64,000 nucleotides of DNA from Rathayibacter sp. SD072 (lineage in GTDB: Bacteria; Actinomycetota; Actinomycetes; Actinomycetales; Microbacteriaceae). The position numbers and the translations under genes are program-made. A model generated the notes under the pieces. It was not told the origin of the DNA and searched no databases. It saw nothing but the letters and a program-made list of their open reading frames with translations. Shown one piece after another: positions 52,908-63,388 of the stretch. Position 1 is the first letter of the stretch. Every line of letters begins with the position of its first letter. Location: assembly GCF_017355185.1 (NCBI RefSeq), contig NZ_JADILJ010000001.1:62001-126000 (forward strand). The letters run 5' to 3'.

Positions 52908-53576
52908 GTGGCCGACACCCTCTTCGTGATCCCCGCCTGGGCCGACCTCCTGGCGATCGCCATCGGCTGCCTCCAGGGCGCGATGTTCGCGGGCGAGTTC
53001 CGCGACCGCCGCATCGATCTGCTCGGCGTGACGATCATCGGCACGGCCACGGGCCTGGGAGGCGGTGTGCTGCGCGATCTGCTGCTGCAGACGCCGCTCG
53101 TGGCCCTGCACACCAACGCGTACCTGATCGTCGCGGTGACGGCCTCGCTCGTCGGGATGCTGCTCCAGCATGTGCTCAACCGGGCCGACGGCACGATCAC
53201 CGCCCTCGACGCCCTGACCCTGGGCCTCTTCGGCGCGATCGGCACCACGAAGGCGCTGGCGCTCGGAGTCCCGGAGGTGCCGGCCGTCTTCGTCGGCACG
53301 GTGTCGGCGGTGGGCGGCTCGGTCATCCGCGACATCCTGCTGAACCGGCCGATCGCGCTGATGCACGTCGGCTCGCTCTACGCCGTCGCCGCGACCGCGG
53401 GCACGGCCGTCCTCGTCACCGGCCTGCGCTTCGGGATGCTCATCGACTTCGCCGCGCCGCTCGCCGTGGGCGTCACCACGCTGATCCGTCTGCTCGCCGT
53501 GCGCTACGGCTGGAGCCTGCCCGAGCAGCGCGCCCTCAGCGGCGTGCCGCGCCTCCGCTGGCGCCGCCGCGCCTAG
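52908..53576 (+). CDS. TRIC-family (UPF0126) cation channel protein
   Basis: A 222-residue membrane protein with seven predicted helices, matching the trimeric intracellular cation channel family (formerly UPF0126/YadS). Both half-repeats are visible, each with a glycine-rich kinked helix ([11 protein letters not shown] and [11 protein letters not shown]). Prokaryotic TRIC homologues conduct K+ and Na+. GTG 52908 is divergent from recO, with 83 nt between the starts. Confidence 0.92.
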   Translation: MADTLFVIPAWADLLAIAIGCLQGAMFAGEFRDRRIDLLGVTIIGTATGLGGGVLRDLLLQTPLVALHTNAYLIVAVTASLVGMLLQHVLNRADGTITALDALTLGLFGAIGTTKALALGVPEVPAVFVGTVSAVGGSVIRDILLNRPIALMHVGSLYAVAATAGTAVLVTGLRFGMLIDFAAPLAVGVTTLIRLLAVRYGWSLPEQRALSGVPRLRWRRRA

Positions 53577-53590
53577 CCCCGTCCCCCGCA

Positions 53591-53660
53591 CCGAGGGAAC
53601 CCCGACCCGCCCAGGGAACCCGCTGGTGCAGGCTCCCTGGACGGTGCGGGGTTCCCTCGG
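53591..53660. terminator. Nested bidirectional terminator between TRIC and leuA genes
   Basis: CCGAGGGAACCCCG (53591-53604) pairs perfectly with CGGGGTTCCCTCGG (53647-53660). Inside the loop a second CCAGGGA/TCCCTGG stem forms. Both converging genes end within about 20 nt of it. Confidence 0.75.
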
Positions 53661-53680
53661 CGGGGCCGGAGGACGGCGCG

Positions 53681-55577
<1,897 letters not shown>

Positions 55578-55591
<14 letters not shown>

Positions 55592-55622
55592 GGCAGCTAA
55601 GAAGGAGCAGACCGAAGCGCAC
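55578..55622 (-). CDS. leuA leader peptide with four consecutive leucine codons
   Basis: GTG 55622 to TAA 55578 encodes MRFGLLLLSCRDES. The Leu run uses CTG CTC CTT CTT; CTT is rare in this genome's genes. The GTG lies six nt after a -10 box (TAGCCT), so the message is probably leaderless. Peptides of this form control amino-acid operons by ribosome stalling when charged leucyl-tRNA is scarce. Confidence 0.75.
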
Positions 55623-55628
55623 GGGGCC

Positions 55629-55658
55629 AGGCTAGCACTGCCCCCGCGCCCAGGTCAC
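55629..55658 (-). promoter_or_regulatory. leuA promoter
   Basis: -10 TAGCCT (55629-55634) and -35-like GTGACC (55653-55658) with an 18-nt spacer on the minus strand. The predicted start coincides with the GTG of the leader peptide. Confidence 0.6.
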
Positions 55659-55668
55659 CCGGGCGCGC

Positions 55669-56337
55669 TCAGGCGACGAGGCCGTTCTCGTACGCGTAGA
55701 CGACCAGCTGGACGCGGTCGCGCAGGCCCAGCTTGCCCAGCGTGCGGCTGATGTGGGTCTTGACGGTCGCCTCGCTGAGGAACTCGGCGGTCGCGATCTC
55801 GGTGTTGCTCAGTCCTCGCGCCGCGTGGTGGAAGATCTCGCGCTCGCGGTCGGTGAGCGTCGAGAACGCGACGGGGGTCTCCCGACCGCTGCCCGGCGCG
55901 CCGAAGTGCTCGAAGAGCTCGCGCGTGGCGGAGGCCGCGACCACGGCCGTGCCCGCGTGGACCGTCCGCACCGAGGCGAGGAGGAAACCGGGCTCGGTGT
56001 CCTTGAGGAGGAAGCCGCTCGCCCCGGCGCGGATCGCCCGGGCCGCGGCCTCGTCCAGGTCGAAGGTCGTCAGCACGAGGATGCGCGGGGCGGGCGTCCC
56101 CGTCTCGGCGGCGCGGGCGAGGATCCGCCGCGTCGACTCGATGCCGTCGACACCGGGCATCCGGATGTCCATCAGCACGACGTCCGGTGCGACCCGGGCG
56201 ACGACCTCCGCGCCCTCGGCGCCGTCGGACGCCTCGCCGACCACCTCGAGGTCGGGCTGCGAGCTGAGCAGCATGCGGATGCCGGCGCGGAACAGCGCCT
56301 GGTCGTCGACGAGGACGATGCGGATGGGGTCGGTCAT
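55669..56337 (-). CDS. NarL/LuxR-family response regulator
   Basis: A 222-residue two-component regulator. Receiver domain: acidic DD at 11-12, phospho-acceptor Asp57 in VVLMDIRMPG, Thr in VLTTFD and Lys in LLKDTEPG. C-terminal LuxR helix-turn-helix: LTDREREIFHHAARGLSNTE followed by ATVKTHISRTLGKLG. ATG 56337 overlaps the kinase stop by 4 nt. Targets are unknown; genes of this pair often control membrane-stress or transport functions. Confidence 0.93.
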   Translation of the reverse strand: MTDPIRIVLVDDQALFRAGIRMLLSSQPDLEVVGEASDGAEGAEVVARVAPDVVLMDIRMPGVDGIESTRRILARAAETGTPAPRILVLTTFDLDEAAARAIRAGASGFLLKDTEPGFLLASVRTVHAGTAVVAASATRELFEHFGAPGSGRETPVAFSTLTDREREIFHHAARGLSNTEIATAEFLSEATVKTHISRTLGKLGLRDRVQLVVYAYENGLVA

Positions 56338-58079
56338 GACGGGATGCCTCCGGAGGCGAGCGGCGGGACGAGGGTGACGGGCGAGGTGCGCGGGGGCACG
56401 GGTGGAGCGGGGAGCCGGGCGTCGACCACGAAGTGGTCGCCGTCGGGACCGGCGAGCAGCGTGCCGCCCGCGAGGACCGCGCGCTCGCGCATGCCGATCA
56501 GGCCGTGGCCCTCCCCCGGAGTGTCGAGCGCGTCCTCGCACCGGGAATTGCGCACCGTCAGCACGACATCGCCGCCCTCGCGGCGCAGCGCGATGTCGAG
56601 GGGCGCGCCGGGCCGGCCGTGGCGGAGGGCGTTGGTCGTCGCCTCCTGCGCGATCCGGTAGAGCGCCAGTCCGGTGGCCCGCGGGACGGACTCGAGGTCG
56701 AGACCCAGTTCGGAGCGGACGGGAGCGCCCGTGCCGCTGACGCTCTCGAGCAGCGCGGGCAGATCGCGCGCCTCGGGCTGCGGGCCGTCCATCTGACTGT
56801 GGCGCAGCTGCGCGAGGAGCTGTCGCACGTCGCCGAGGGCGTCCCGCGCCACGCCCGAGATCGTCAGGAGGGCCGCGTCGGTCTGCTCGGGACTGGCGGA
56901 GCCGAGGTAGCGGGCACCGTCGGCCTGGGCGATCACGACCGCGAGCGAGTGCGCGACGACGTCGTGCATGTCGCGGGCGATGCGGTTGCGCTCCTCGACG
57001 GTGTCGAGCTCGCGCTGGGCTCGCGCGCGCTCGCGCTCGGCCTCGTCGCGCTCGGACTGGCCCACGCGGGCGCGGCGGGCCGCGCGGGAGAGGAGGCCGA
57101 TGGTCCAGGACAGGCCGAGCGTGGCGAGGATGCCGCCGGAGGATGCGCCGACGGTGATCAGACTGCTCGGCGAGTCCTGGGCCAGGCCGAAGGCGATCGA
57201 GAGGTACGCCACCGCGACGACCGTGCCGACGACCGCCGACACCGCACCCGCCGTGCGCACCCGCTTCGAGTCGGCGGCGCCGGCCCCGAAGAGCACGACG
57301 AGGATCGCCAGGTCGGACGGAGCGGGCTCCAGCCGGACGCCCATCTGCAGGGCGGCGCCGATCCAAGCGATGCCGAGCGCGAGCCCGGGCGAGCGGCGGT
57401 GCAGCACCAGCGCGACGGCCAGCACTCCGGCGACGAAGGGGTGCAGCGAGTCCTCGCCCACGGAGTACGGCACGACCGAGATCACGAGCAGCACGAGCGC
57501 CTGGGCACCGGCCGATCCGGCCGCGAACGCGTCCTGCGGTCCGGCGACGCGCTCGAGGAGGCGCTCGATCCGATCCTCCGGACCGACCGGGTTCCGCAGC
57601 CCGCGGACGAAGGACAGCACCGCGATCGCCGCCAGGACGGCGGCGACGAGGACCGCGACCGCGACCAGGACGAGGAAGCGGATGCTCGGGGGCGGTTCGG
57701 GCGAGTCGAGCGACGGGCGGAGCGACGCCGACAGGACGACGCCGCCGAGCCCGCAGAGCAGGAGGGCGCCGACCAGCGCGAGCGATCGGGTCCACGGCCC
57801 GAGTCGGCGCGCCGTCGACCAGAGCACGACCGCTCCGACGACGACGCCGTCCAGCGGCAGGCCGACGACCGGCACCGCTCCGCCGAGGAGGATCCCCGCG
57901 GCGGCCAGGGTGGGGGCGAGCGCCGGGAGCAGGCCCGCCAGCGCGAGGGCGAGCCCGAGGAGCAGGCCCGCGGACGGCGAGGCGCTCGACACGCCGCTCG
58001 CGAGCGCCAGCAGGTGCGCGACGGCGAGCAGGGCGCCGGCGATCGGGAGCGTCGCCGGTCGGTCCAGGAGCACGCGCAT
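56334..58079 (-). CDS. NarL-type sensor histidine kinase
   Basis: A 581-residue membrane kinase. The first 300 or so residues hold about eight to nine hydrophobic helices with short loops, an intramembrane-sensing design without a large extracytoplasmic domain. HisKA_3 follows: RIARDMHDVVAHSLAVV with phospho-acceptor His372, then a HATPase domain (HGLIGMRERAVLAGGTLLAG). ATG 58079 is preferred over GTG 58088 because TAGCGT ends seven nt before it, the leaderless layout. It is coupled to the response regulator. Confidence 0.9.
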   Translation of the reverse strand: MRVLLDRPATLPIAGALLAVAHLLALASGVSSASPSAGLLLGLALALAGLLPALAPTLAAAGILLGGAVPVVGLPLDGVVVGAVVLWSTARRLGPWTRSLALVGALLLCGLGGVVLSASLRPSLDSPEPPPSIRFLVLVAVAVLVAAVLAAIAVLSFVRGLRNPVGPEDRIERLLERVAGPQDAFAAGSAGAQALVLLVISVVPYSVGEDSLHPFVAGVLAVALVLHRRSPGLALGIAWIGAALQMGVRLEPAPSDLAILVVLFGAGAADSKRVRTAGAVSAVVGTVVAVAYLSIAFGLAQDSPSSLITVGASSGGILATLGLSWTIGLLSRAARRARVGQSERDEAERERARAQRELDTVEERNRIARDMHDVVAHSLAVVIAQADGARYLGSASPEQTDAALLTISGVARDALGDVRQLLAQLRHSQMDGPQPEARDLPALLESVSGTGAPVRSELGLDLESVPRATGLALYRIAQEATTNALRHGRPGAPLDIALRREGGDVVLTVRNSRCEDALDTPGEGHGLIGMRERAVLAGGTLLAGPDGDHFVVDARLPAPPVPPRTSPVTLVPPLASGGIPS

Positions 58080-58086
58080 GCCTCTC

Positions 58087-58092
58087 ACGCTA
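58087..58092 (-). promoter_or_regulatory. -10 box of a leaderless promoter (sensor kinase)
   Basis: TAGCGT on the minus strand, seven nt before the ATG at 58079. Confidence 0.4.
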
Positions 58093-58149
58093 GACGTCGA
58101 GCGCCGCGGAGTCGTCGTCCCGACGGCTGATCGACGTGCGCCGAGCGGA

Positions 58150-59061
58150 TCAGAAGCCCAGGCGCCCCAGCAGCTTCGGGTCGCGCTGCCATTCCTTGGC
58201 GACCTTCACCCGGATCGAGAGGAACACCCGGCGTCCCAGCAGGCGCTCGATCTGCTCGCGCGAGACCGCGCCGACCTCGCGCAGGCGCTGCCCGCCCTTG
58301 CCGATGATGATGCCCTTCTGGCTGTCGCGCTCGACGAAGACGTTGGCGTAGATGTCGATGAAGGAGCCGTCCTCGCGCTCGGCCATGTCGTCGAGGGTCA
58401 CGGCGAGGGAGTGCGGCAGCTCGTCCGAGACGCCCTCGAGAGCGGCTTCGCGGATGAACTCCGCGATGCGCGAGCCGAGGTCCTCGTCGGTCACGGCCTC
58501 CTCGGGGTAGAGGGCGGGCGACACCGGCATCAGACGGAGCAGCTCCACGGCGAGCACGTCGAGCTGCTCGTCGGTGACCGCCGAGATCGGCACGATCGTG
58601 TCCCACTCGCGGAGCTCGGAGACGGCGAGCAGCTGCTTGGCGACCGACTTCTTCGAGGAGAGGTCGACCTTCGACACGATCGCGACCTTGCGGGCACGCG
58701 GGAACGCGTCGAGCTGCTCGTTGATGAAGCGGTCGCCGGGGCCGATCGGCTCGTCGGCGGGGAAGAGCATCCCGATGACGTCCACATCGCCCAGCGTCGA
58801 GGTGACGAGCGAGTTCAGGCGCTCGCCGAGGAGCGTGCGCGGGCGGTGGATGCCCGGGGTGTCGACGACGATGAGCTGGCCGTCGGGCCGGTGGACGATG
58901 CCGCGGATCGCGCGGCGCGTGGTCTGCGGCTTGGAGCTCGTGATGGCGATCTTCTCGCCGACCAGGGCGTTCGTCAGGGTCGACTTGCCGACGTTGGGGC
59001 GGCCGACGAACGACACGAATCCCGCGCGGAAGGGCGTCGTGGGCGGGCTGGAGTCGGTCAT
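58150..59061 (-). CDS. era: GTPase Era
   Basis: A 303-residue GTPase for 30S ribosome assembly. G1 is GRPNVGKST (20-28), the switch/G3 is VVDTPGIH, and G4 appears as VSKVD. The C-terminal KH domain with IIGKGGQRLREVG binds the 3' end of 16S rRNA. The family TKQQTTR segment (here SSKPQTTRRAI) is present. ATG 59061 overlaps the corC stop by 4 nt, part of the phoH-ybeY-corC-era chain. Confidence 0.96.
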   Translation of the reverse strand: MTDSSPPTTPFRAGFVSFVGRPNVGKSTLTNALVGEKIAITSSKPQTTRRAIRGIVHRPDGQLIVVDTPGIHRPRTLLGERLNSLVTSTLGDVDVIGMLFPADEPIGPGDRFINEQLDAFPRARKVAIVSKVDLSSKKSVAKQLLAVSELREWDTIVPISAVTDEQLDVLAVELLRLMPVSPALYPEEAVTDEDLGSRIAEFIREAALEGVSDELPHSLAVTLDDMAEREDGSFIDIYANVFVERDSQKGIIIGKGGQRLREVGAVSREQIERLLGRRVFLSIRVKVAKEWQRDPKLLGRLGF

Positions 59062-60584
59062 CGTGCGTCCTCGTTCTGTCTGTCGTCGGCGGGGGCGCCC
59101 GCTGATCGGCCGTCGGCTGCTCGGCTCCGCGTCTCGCGGTCCTTCGCGGCCCGGGCGTTCGCCGCTCGGGTCTGCGACGCCCGCGACGGGGCCGTCCGGG
59201 TCGGAGCGGCGCGCGGGTCCCGGGCGCGTGCGTCCCGGCTCCGAGTATCCCCGGTCGGGCCCTCATCGGCGTCGGCCTCGCCGTCGTCGCCCCCGATCGG
59301 AGCGGAACCGTCGCCGGTCTCGCCGCTCGGGTCGTAGTCGTGATCGCGGCGGACCAGCACGGTCGAGATGGTGCCGCGGCGCGCGTCCGCCTGCTCGGCC
59401 TCGAGGATCACGCCGTCGATCCGGGCGCTGGCACCGCGATCCGGGAGGCGGCCGTAGGCCTTGGTGAGCAGTCCGCCGACCGAGTCGACGTCGTCGTCCT
59501 CGAGATCGATCTCGAACAGCTCGCCGAGCTCGTCGACCGGGAGCCGCGCCGAGACCCGGTAGACGCCGGGCTCGATCTCCTCGAAGAGATCGACCTCGCG
59601 GTCGTACTCGTCCGAGATGTCGCCGACGAGCTCCTCGATGAGGTCCTCGAGGGTCACGAGGCCGGCGATGCCGCCGTACTCGTCGACCACCATGGCGAGG
59701 TGGTTCGACTCCAGCTGCATCTGGCGAAGCAGCTCGTCCGCCATCTTCGACTCCGGCACGAAGAGCGCCGGTCGAGCGAGGTCGGCGACGACGTCGTCGT
59801 CGTCGGGCCGCTCGTAGGTGTGGCGGGCGACGTCGCGGAGGTAGAGCACGCCGAGGACGTCGTCCACGCCCTCGCCGATGACGGGGAGCCGCGAGATGCC
59901 GCGGCTGAGCAGGAGTCCCATGCCCGCTCCGATCGACGCCGTCGCCTCGATCGTCACCATGTCGGTGCGCGGGACCATCACCTCGCGCACGAGGGTGTCG
60001 TTGAACTCGAAGATCGAGTGGATGAGCTCGCGGTCGTCCTGCTCGAGGACGTCCTGCTCCGTGGCCTCGTCCACCATGCTCAGCAGCTGCTCCTCGGAGG
60101 AGAAGCCGGCGGAGCGGCCGGTGCCGGGGGTCACCCGGTTGCCGAGAGCGACGAGGCCGTGCGCCACGGGCCCGAGGGCCACGCGCAGCACGTGGATCAG
60201 GGAGGCGCTCGTGCCCAGCACGGCGCGCGCGTGCGCCCGGCCGACGCTGCGGGGGCTCGAGCCGACGAGCACGAAGGAGACGGCGGCCATGATCAGGATC
60301 GCCAGCAGCAGCGCGAGCCAGAGCTGGTCGACGACGACCACGAGGACCGTCGTGACGAAGACCGCGGCCGTCGTCTCGGCGGCGATCCGGGAGAAGTTGA
60401 CGACGTTCACGTGCGCGCTCATGTCGCCGGCGATGGCGCGCAGGGCGCGAGCGCTGCGCGAGTGGTTCGCCATCTCGAGCACGTCGCTGCGCGAGAGCAC
60501 GCCGAGGGCCGCGTCGGTCGCGGCGAACCATCCGCCGACCGCGACGAGGACGAGGGCGGCGATGAGGAGCTGGAGGGTGAGCAC
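59058..60584 (-). CDS. CorC/hemolysin-family CBS membrane protein
   Basis: A 508-residue protein: DUF21 transmembrane domain in the first 130 residues (LLIAALVLVAVGGWFAATDA), two CBS domains (VMVPRTDMVTIEATASIGAG and ALFVPESKMADELLRQMQLE), then the CorC_HlyC domain (VYRVSARLPVDELGELFEID). Members act in Mg/Co efflux or its control. The last 75 residues are an unusual Asp/Gly then Arg/Ala/Ser-rich tail, probably disordered. GTG 60584 begins 9 nt after ybeY. Confidence 0.88.
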   Translation of the reverse strand: MLTLQLLIAALVLVAVGGWFAATDAALGVLSRSDVLEMANHSRSARALRAIAGDMSAHVNVVNFSRIAAETTAAVFVTTVLVVVVDQLWLALLLAILIMAAVSFVLVGSSPRSVGRAHARAVLGTSASLIHVLRVALGPVAHGLVALGNRVTPGTGRSAGFSSEEQLLSMVDEATEQDVLEQDDRELIHSIFEFNDTLVREVMVPRTDMVTIEATASIGAGMGLLLSRGISRLPVIGEGVDDVLGVLYLRDVARHTYERPDDDDVVADLARPALFVPESKMADELLRQMQLESNHLAMVVDEYGGIAGLVTLEDLIEELVGDISDEYDREVDLFEEIEPGVYRVSARLPVDELGELFEIDLEDDDVDSVGGLLTKAYGRLPDRGASARIDGVILEAEQADARRGTISTVLVRRDHDYDPSGETGDGSAPIGGDDGEADADEGPTGDTRSRDARARDPRAAPTRTAPSRASQTRAANARAAKDRETRSRAADGRSAGAPADDRQNEDAR

Positions 60585-60592
60585 GGCGAGGC

Positions 60593-61054
60593 CTAGCGGC
60601 GTCGCTCGCTGATGTGGAAGCCGACGAGGATGTCGCGCTGGATGCCGAACATCTCGCGCTCCTCGTCGGGCTCCGCGTGATCGAAGCCGAGCAGGTGCAG
60701 GAGCCCGTGGGCCGTCAGCAGCAGGAGCTCGTCGAGGACCGAGTGGCCCGCGGCCTCGGCCTGCGTCTGAGCGACCTGCGGGCAGAGCACGATGTCGCCG
60801 AGCAGACCGGCCGGGGTCTGCTCGTCCTCGGTGCCGGGTCGCAGCTCGTCCATCGGGAAGCTGAGCACGTCGGTCGGGCCCGGCTCGTCCATCCACTGCA
60901 CGTGCAGCTGCTCCATCGCGCCCTCGTCGACGAGCACGATCGCCAGCTCGGCGTCGGGGTGCACGTGCATCGTGTCGAGCGCGTAGCCGGCGAGGCGCAG
61001 CAGCGCCGCCTCGTCGACGGGGACGCTCGACTCGTTGTTGATCTCGATGCTCAC
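60593..61054 (-). CDS. ybeY: Endoribonuclease YbeY
   Basis: A 153-residue zinc metallo-RNase for 16S rRNA 3'-end maturation and ribosome quality control. The signature [11 protein letters not shown] gives zinc ligands His116, His120 and His126, and the upstream [17 protein letters not shown] is the family hallmark. GTG 61054 has AGGA upstream. It is 42 nt after phoH. Confidence 0.96.
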   Translation of the reverse strand: MSIEINNESSVPVDEAALLRLAGYALDTMHVHPDAELAIVLVDEGAMEQLHVQWMDEPGPTDVLSFPMDELRPGTEDEQTPAGLLGDIVLCPQVAQTQAEAAGHSVLDELLLLTAHGLLHLLGFDHAEPDEEREMFGIQRDILVGFHISERRR

Positions 61055-61096
61055 GGGGGCGGTGTTCCTCTTCGTCGGGATGATCGGGTCGGCGGT

Positions 61097-62239
61097 TCAG
61101 CCGCGCGGGCGCTTGGGCTGCGCATCGCCGGAGGCGCGCGGGGAGCCGGCGCGCCGCTCGGCGCGGTTCGCGAACTCGCGGGCCTGCTCGCGCTCGTAGT
61201 GCTGCGCCTGCTTCTGCTGGTCGTACTCGGTGTAGGCGTCCACGATCCGGCCCACGAGGCTGTGGCGCACCACGTCCTCGCTGGTCAGCCTCGAGAAGTG
61301 GATGTCGTCGATGCCGTCGAGCACCCGGGTGACGAGCCGGAGGCCGCTGGCCCCGGTCGGCAGGTCGACCTGCGTGATGTCACCGGTGATGACCATCTTG
61401 GAGCCGAAGCCGAGCCGGGTGAGGAACATCTTCATCTGCTCCGGCGTGGTGTTCTGCGCCTCGTCGAGCACGACGAACGAGTTGTTGAGGGTGCGCCCGC
61501 GCATGTACGCGAGCGGAGCGACCTCGATGGTGCCCGCGGCGAGCAGCTTGGGGACGATCTCCGGATCCATCATCTCGTTGAGCGCGTCGTAGAGCGGACG
61601 GAGGTAGGGGTCGATCTTGTCGGTGAGGGAGCCCGGCAGGTATCCCAGCCGCTCCCCCGCCTCGACGGCCGGACGGGTCAGGATGATCCGCTCGACCTCC
61701 TTGCGCTGCAGCGCCTGCACGGCCTTCGCCATCGCCAGGTAGGTCTTGCCGGTTCCGGCCGGGCCGATGCCGAACACGATCGTGCTGTGATCGACGGCGT
61801 CGACGTACTCGCGCTGACCGAGGGTCTTGGGGCGGATGCTCTTGCCGCGCGCCGTCAGGATCGCCTGCCCGAATGCCTCCGCCGGGCTGACGGATCCGCC
61901 GTTCTGGAGGATGCGAGCGGACTCGCGGACCCCTTCGGGGTCGAGGTCGTGGCCGCCTGCGGTCATGGTCACCAGTTCTTCCACCAGGCGCGCCGCCGCG
62001 GAGACGGGAGAGGGCTCGCCCTCGAGCGTCACCTCGTTGCCGCGCACGTGCACCTGGACGTCGGGGAATCGTGTCTCGACCGCCTTGATGAGGCGGTCCT
62101 GGGGTCCGAGGAGGCGCACCATGGCGACTCCGTCGACGGCGATGACGCGTCGCGTCGTGCCGGGGGTCGTGCCGGTCGGGGTCGACTCGGCGGGGGTCGG
62201 TGCTTCGGGGCTGTCGCCCGCGTGGTCAACCGGTGGCAA
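61097..62239 (-). CDS. phoH: PhoH-like ATPase
   Basis: A 380-residue P-loop protein: Walker A GPAGTGKT (159-166) and Walker B FVVLDEAQN. The N-terminal 110 residues include a KH-like RNA-binding segment (VHVRGNEVTLEGE). PhoH is associated with YbeY in RNA processing. The start is TTG 62239, which has GGAAGG upstream and overlaps the HIT-gene stop; ATG starts further in would remove the KH-like region. Confidence 0.92.
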   Translation of the reverse strand: MPPVDHAGDSPEAPTPAESTPTGTTPGTTRRVIAVDGVAMVRLLGPQDRLIKAVETRFPDVQVHVRGNEVTLEGEPSPVSAAARLVEELVTMTAGGHDLDPEGVRESARILQNGGSVSPAEAFGQAILTARGKSIRPKTLGQREYVDAVDHSTIVFGIGPAGTGKTYLAMAKAVQALQRKEVERIILTRPAVEAGERLGYLPGSLTDKIDPYLRPLYDALNEMMDPEIVPKLLAAGTIEVAPLAYMRGRTLNNSFVVLDEAQNTTPEQMKMFLTRLGFGSKMVITGDITQVDLPTGASGLRLVTRVLDGIDDIHFSRLTSEDVVRHSLVGRIVDAYTEYDQQKQAQHYEREQAREFANRAERRAGSPRASGDAQPKRPRG

Positions 62240-62576
62240 GGGAGCCTTCCGTCAGGTGTCCGCCCATCACGTGGGCGTGGACGTGGAACACGGTCTGCCC
62301 GGCCGCTTCGCCCGAGTTGAAGACGAGGCGGAACTGCCCGCCGCAGTGGGCGTCGGCCAGGGTCTGCGCGACCTGGACGATCTCGGCGAGCAGGGCCGGG
62401 TCGGCGGCGCCGAGCTCGGCGACGGTCGCGTACTCCTGCGTCTTGGGGAAGACCAGCAGGTGGACCGGCGCTTTCGGCGCGATGTCGGTGATGGCGAGAA
62501 CCCGCTCGTTCTCGAACACCACGTCGGCGGGGATCTCGCCCCGGACGATGCGCGTGAAGACGGTGGGTTCGCTCAT
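62226..62576 (-). CDS. HIT-family nucleotide-binding hydrolase
   Basis: A 116-residue HINT-type protein. The histidine triad reads HVHAHV (His98, His100, His102). N-terminal FTRIVRGEIPADVVFENERV is typical. It hydrolyses AMP-linked substrates such as aminoacyl- or lysyl-AMP; the physiological role in this operon is unknown. ATG 62576; overlaps phoH at its end by 14 nt. Confidence 0.93.
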   Translation of the reverse strand: MSEPTVFTRIVRGEIPADVVFENERVLAITDIAPKAPVHLLVFPKTQEYATVAELGAADPALLAEIVQVAQTLADAHCGGQFRLVFNSGEAAGQTVFHVHAHVMGGHLTEGSLATG

Positions 62577-62640
62577 GGGTCCATCTTAAACGCCGGGGAG
62601 CCGGCGAGGGGGCCCCGTTCGCCCAGGGCGCGCGTCGCGG

Positions 62641-63375
62641 CTACCAGCGGCCCAGACGGGCCGAGAGCACGGCGATGGCCGCCGGGCCAGCGGTCGAGGT
62701 GCGGAGCACGGTGTCGCCCAACGCGACGGCCTCGGCGCCCGCCGCCGCGAGCAGCGCCAGCTCCTCCGGAGCGACACCGCCCTCCGGGCCGACCACCAGG
62801 ACGATGTCGCGGCCGTCGGGCTCGAGGGAGGAGAGACGGACCTCGGCGGACGGCTCGAGCACGAGGACGCGCTCGGTCGCCGCGCGGTCGGCGAGCAGGC
62901 GCGTCGAGGCGACGGCCGAGACCTCGGGCACCCGGGCGCGGAGCGACTGCTTGCTCGCCTCGCGCACGATGCTGCGCCAGCGCTCGCGGCCCTTCTCCTC
63001 CTTGGGTCCGCTCCAGCGCGAGATCGACCGGGCGGCCTGCCACGGGACGACCTCGTCGATCCCGAGCTCGGTGGCCGCCTGCACGGCCAGCTCGTCCCGG
63101 TCGCCCTTCGCGAGCGCCTGGGCGAGCACGAGGCGCGGCGCCGGAGCGGCCGACTCCTCCACCGATTCGACGACCAGGGCGACGCGGGACGGCTCGGCGC
63201 TCTCGACGACGGCCATCGCCACGAGACCCCGGCCGTCGCCCACCCGGATCGTCTCGCCCGCGCGGATCCGGCTCACCGTCGCGGCGTGACGCGCCTCGGC
63301 ACCGGTCAGGGCGAGACGCCCGCCCGCGACGAAGTCGCCGGAGTCGAGGGACTCGTCGATGTAGTGGTGCGCCAC
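62641..63375 (-). CDS. rsmE: 16S rRNA (uracil-1498-N3)-methyltransferase
   Basis: A 244-residue SPOUT methyltransferase with an N-terminal PUA-like domain (FVAGGRLALTGAEARHAATV) and the knotted C-terminal domain: GPEGGVAPEEL and LGDTVLRTSTAGPAA form the SAM-binding knot. It methylates U1498 in 16S rRNA. GTG 63375 lies 13 nt past the dnaJ stop; the ribosome-binding site is weak. Confidence 0.95.
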   Translation of the reverse strand: MAHHYIDESLDSGDFVAGGRLALTGAEARHAATVSRIRAGETIRVGDGRGLVAMAVVESAEPSRVALVVESVEESAAPAPRLVLAQALAKGDRDELAVQAATELGIDEVVPWQAARSISRWSGPKEEKGRERWRSIVREASKQSLRARVPEVSAVASTRLLADRAATERVLVLEPSAEVRLSSLEPDGRDIVLVVGPEGGVAPEELALLAAAGAEAVALGDTVLRTSTAGPAAIAVLSARLGRW

Positions 63376-63388
63376 CGCCGTGCGCCGA

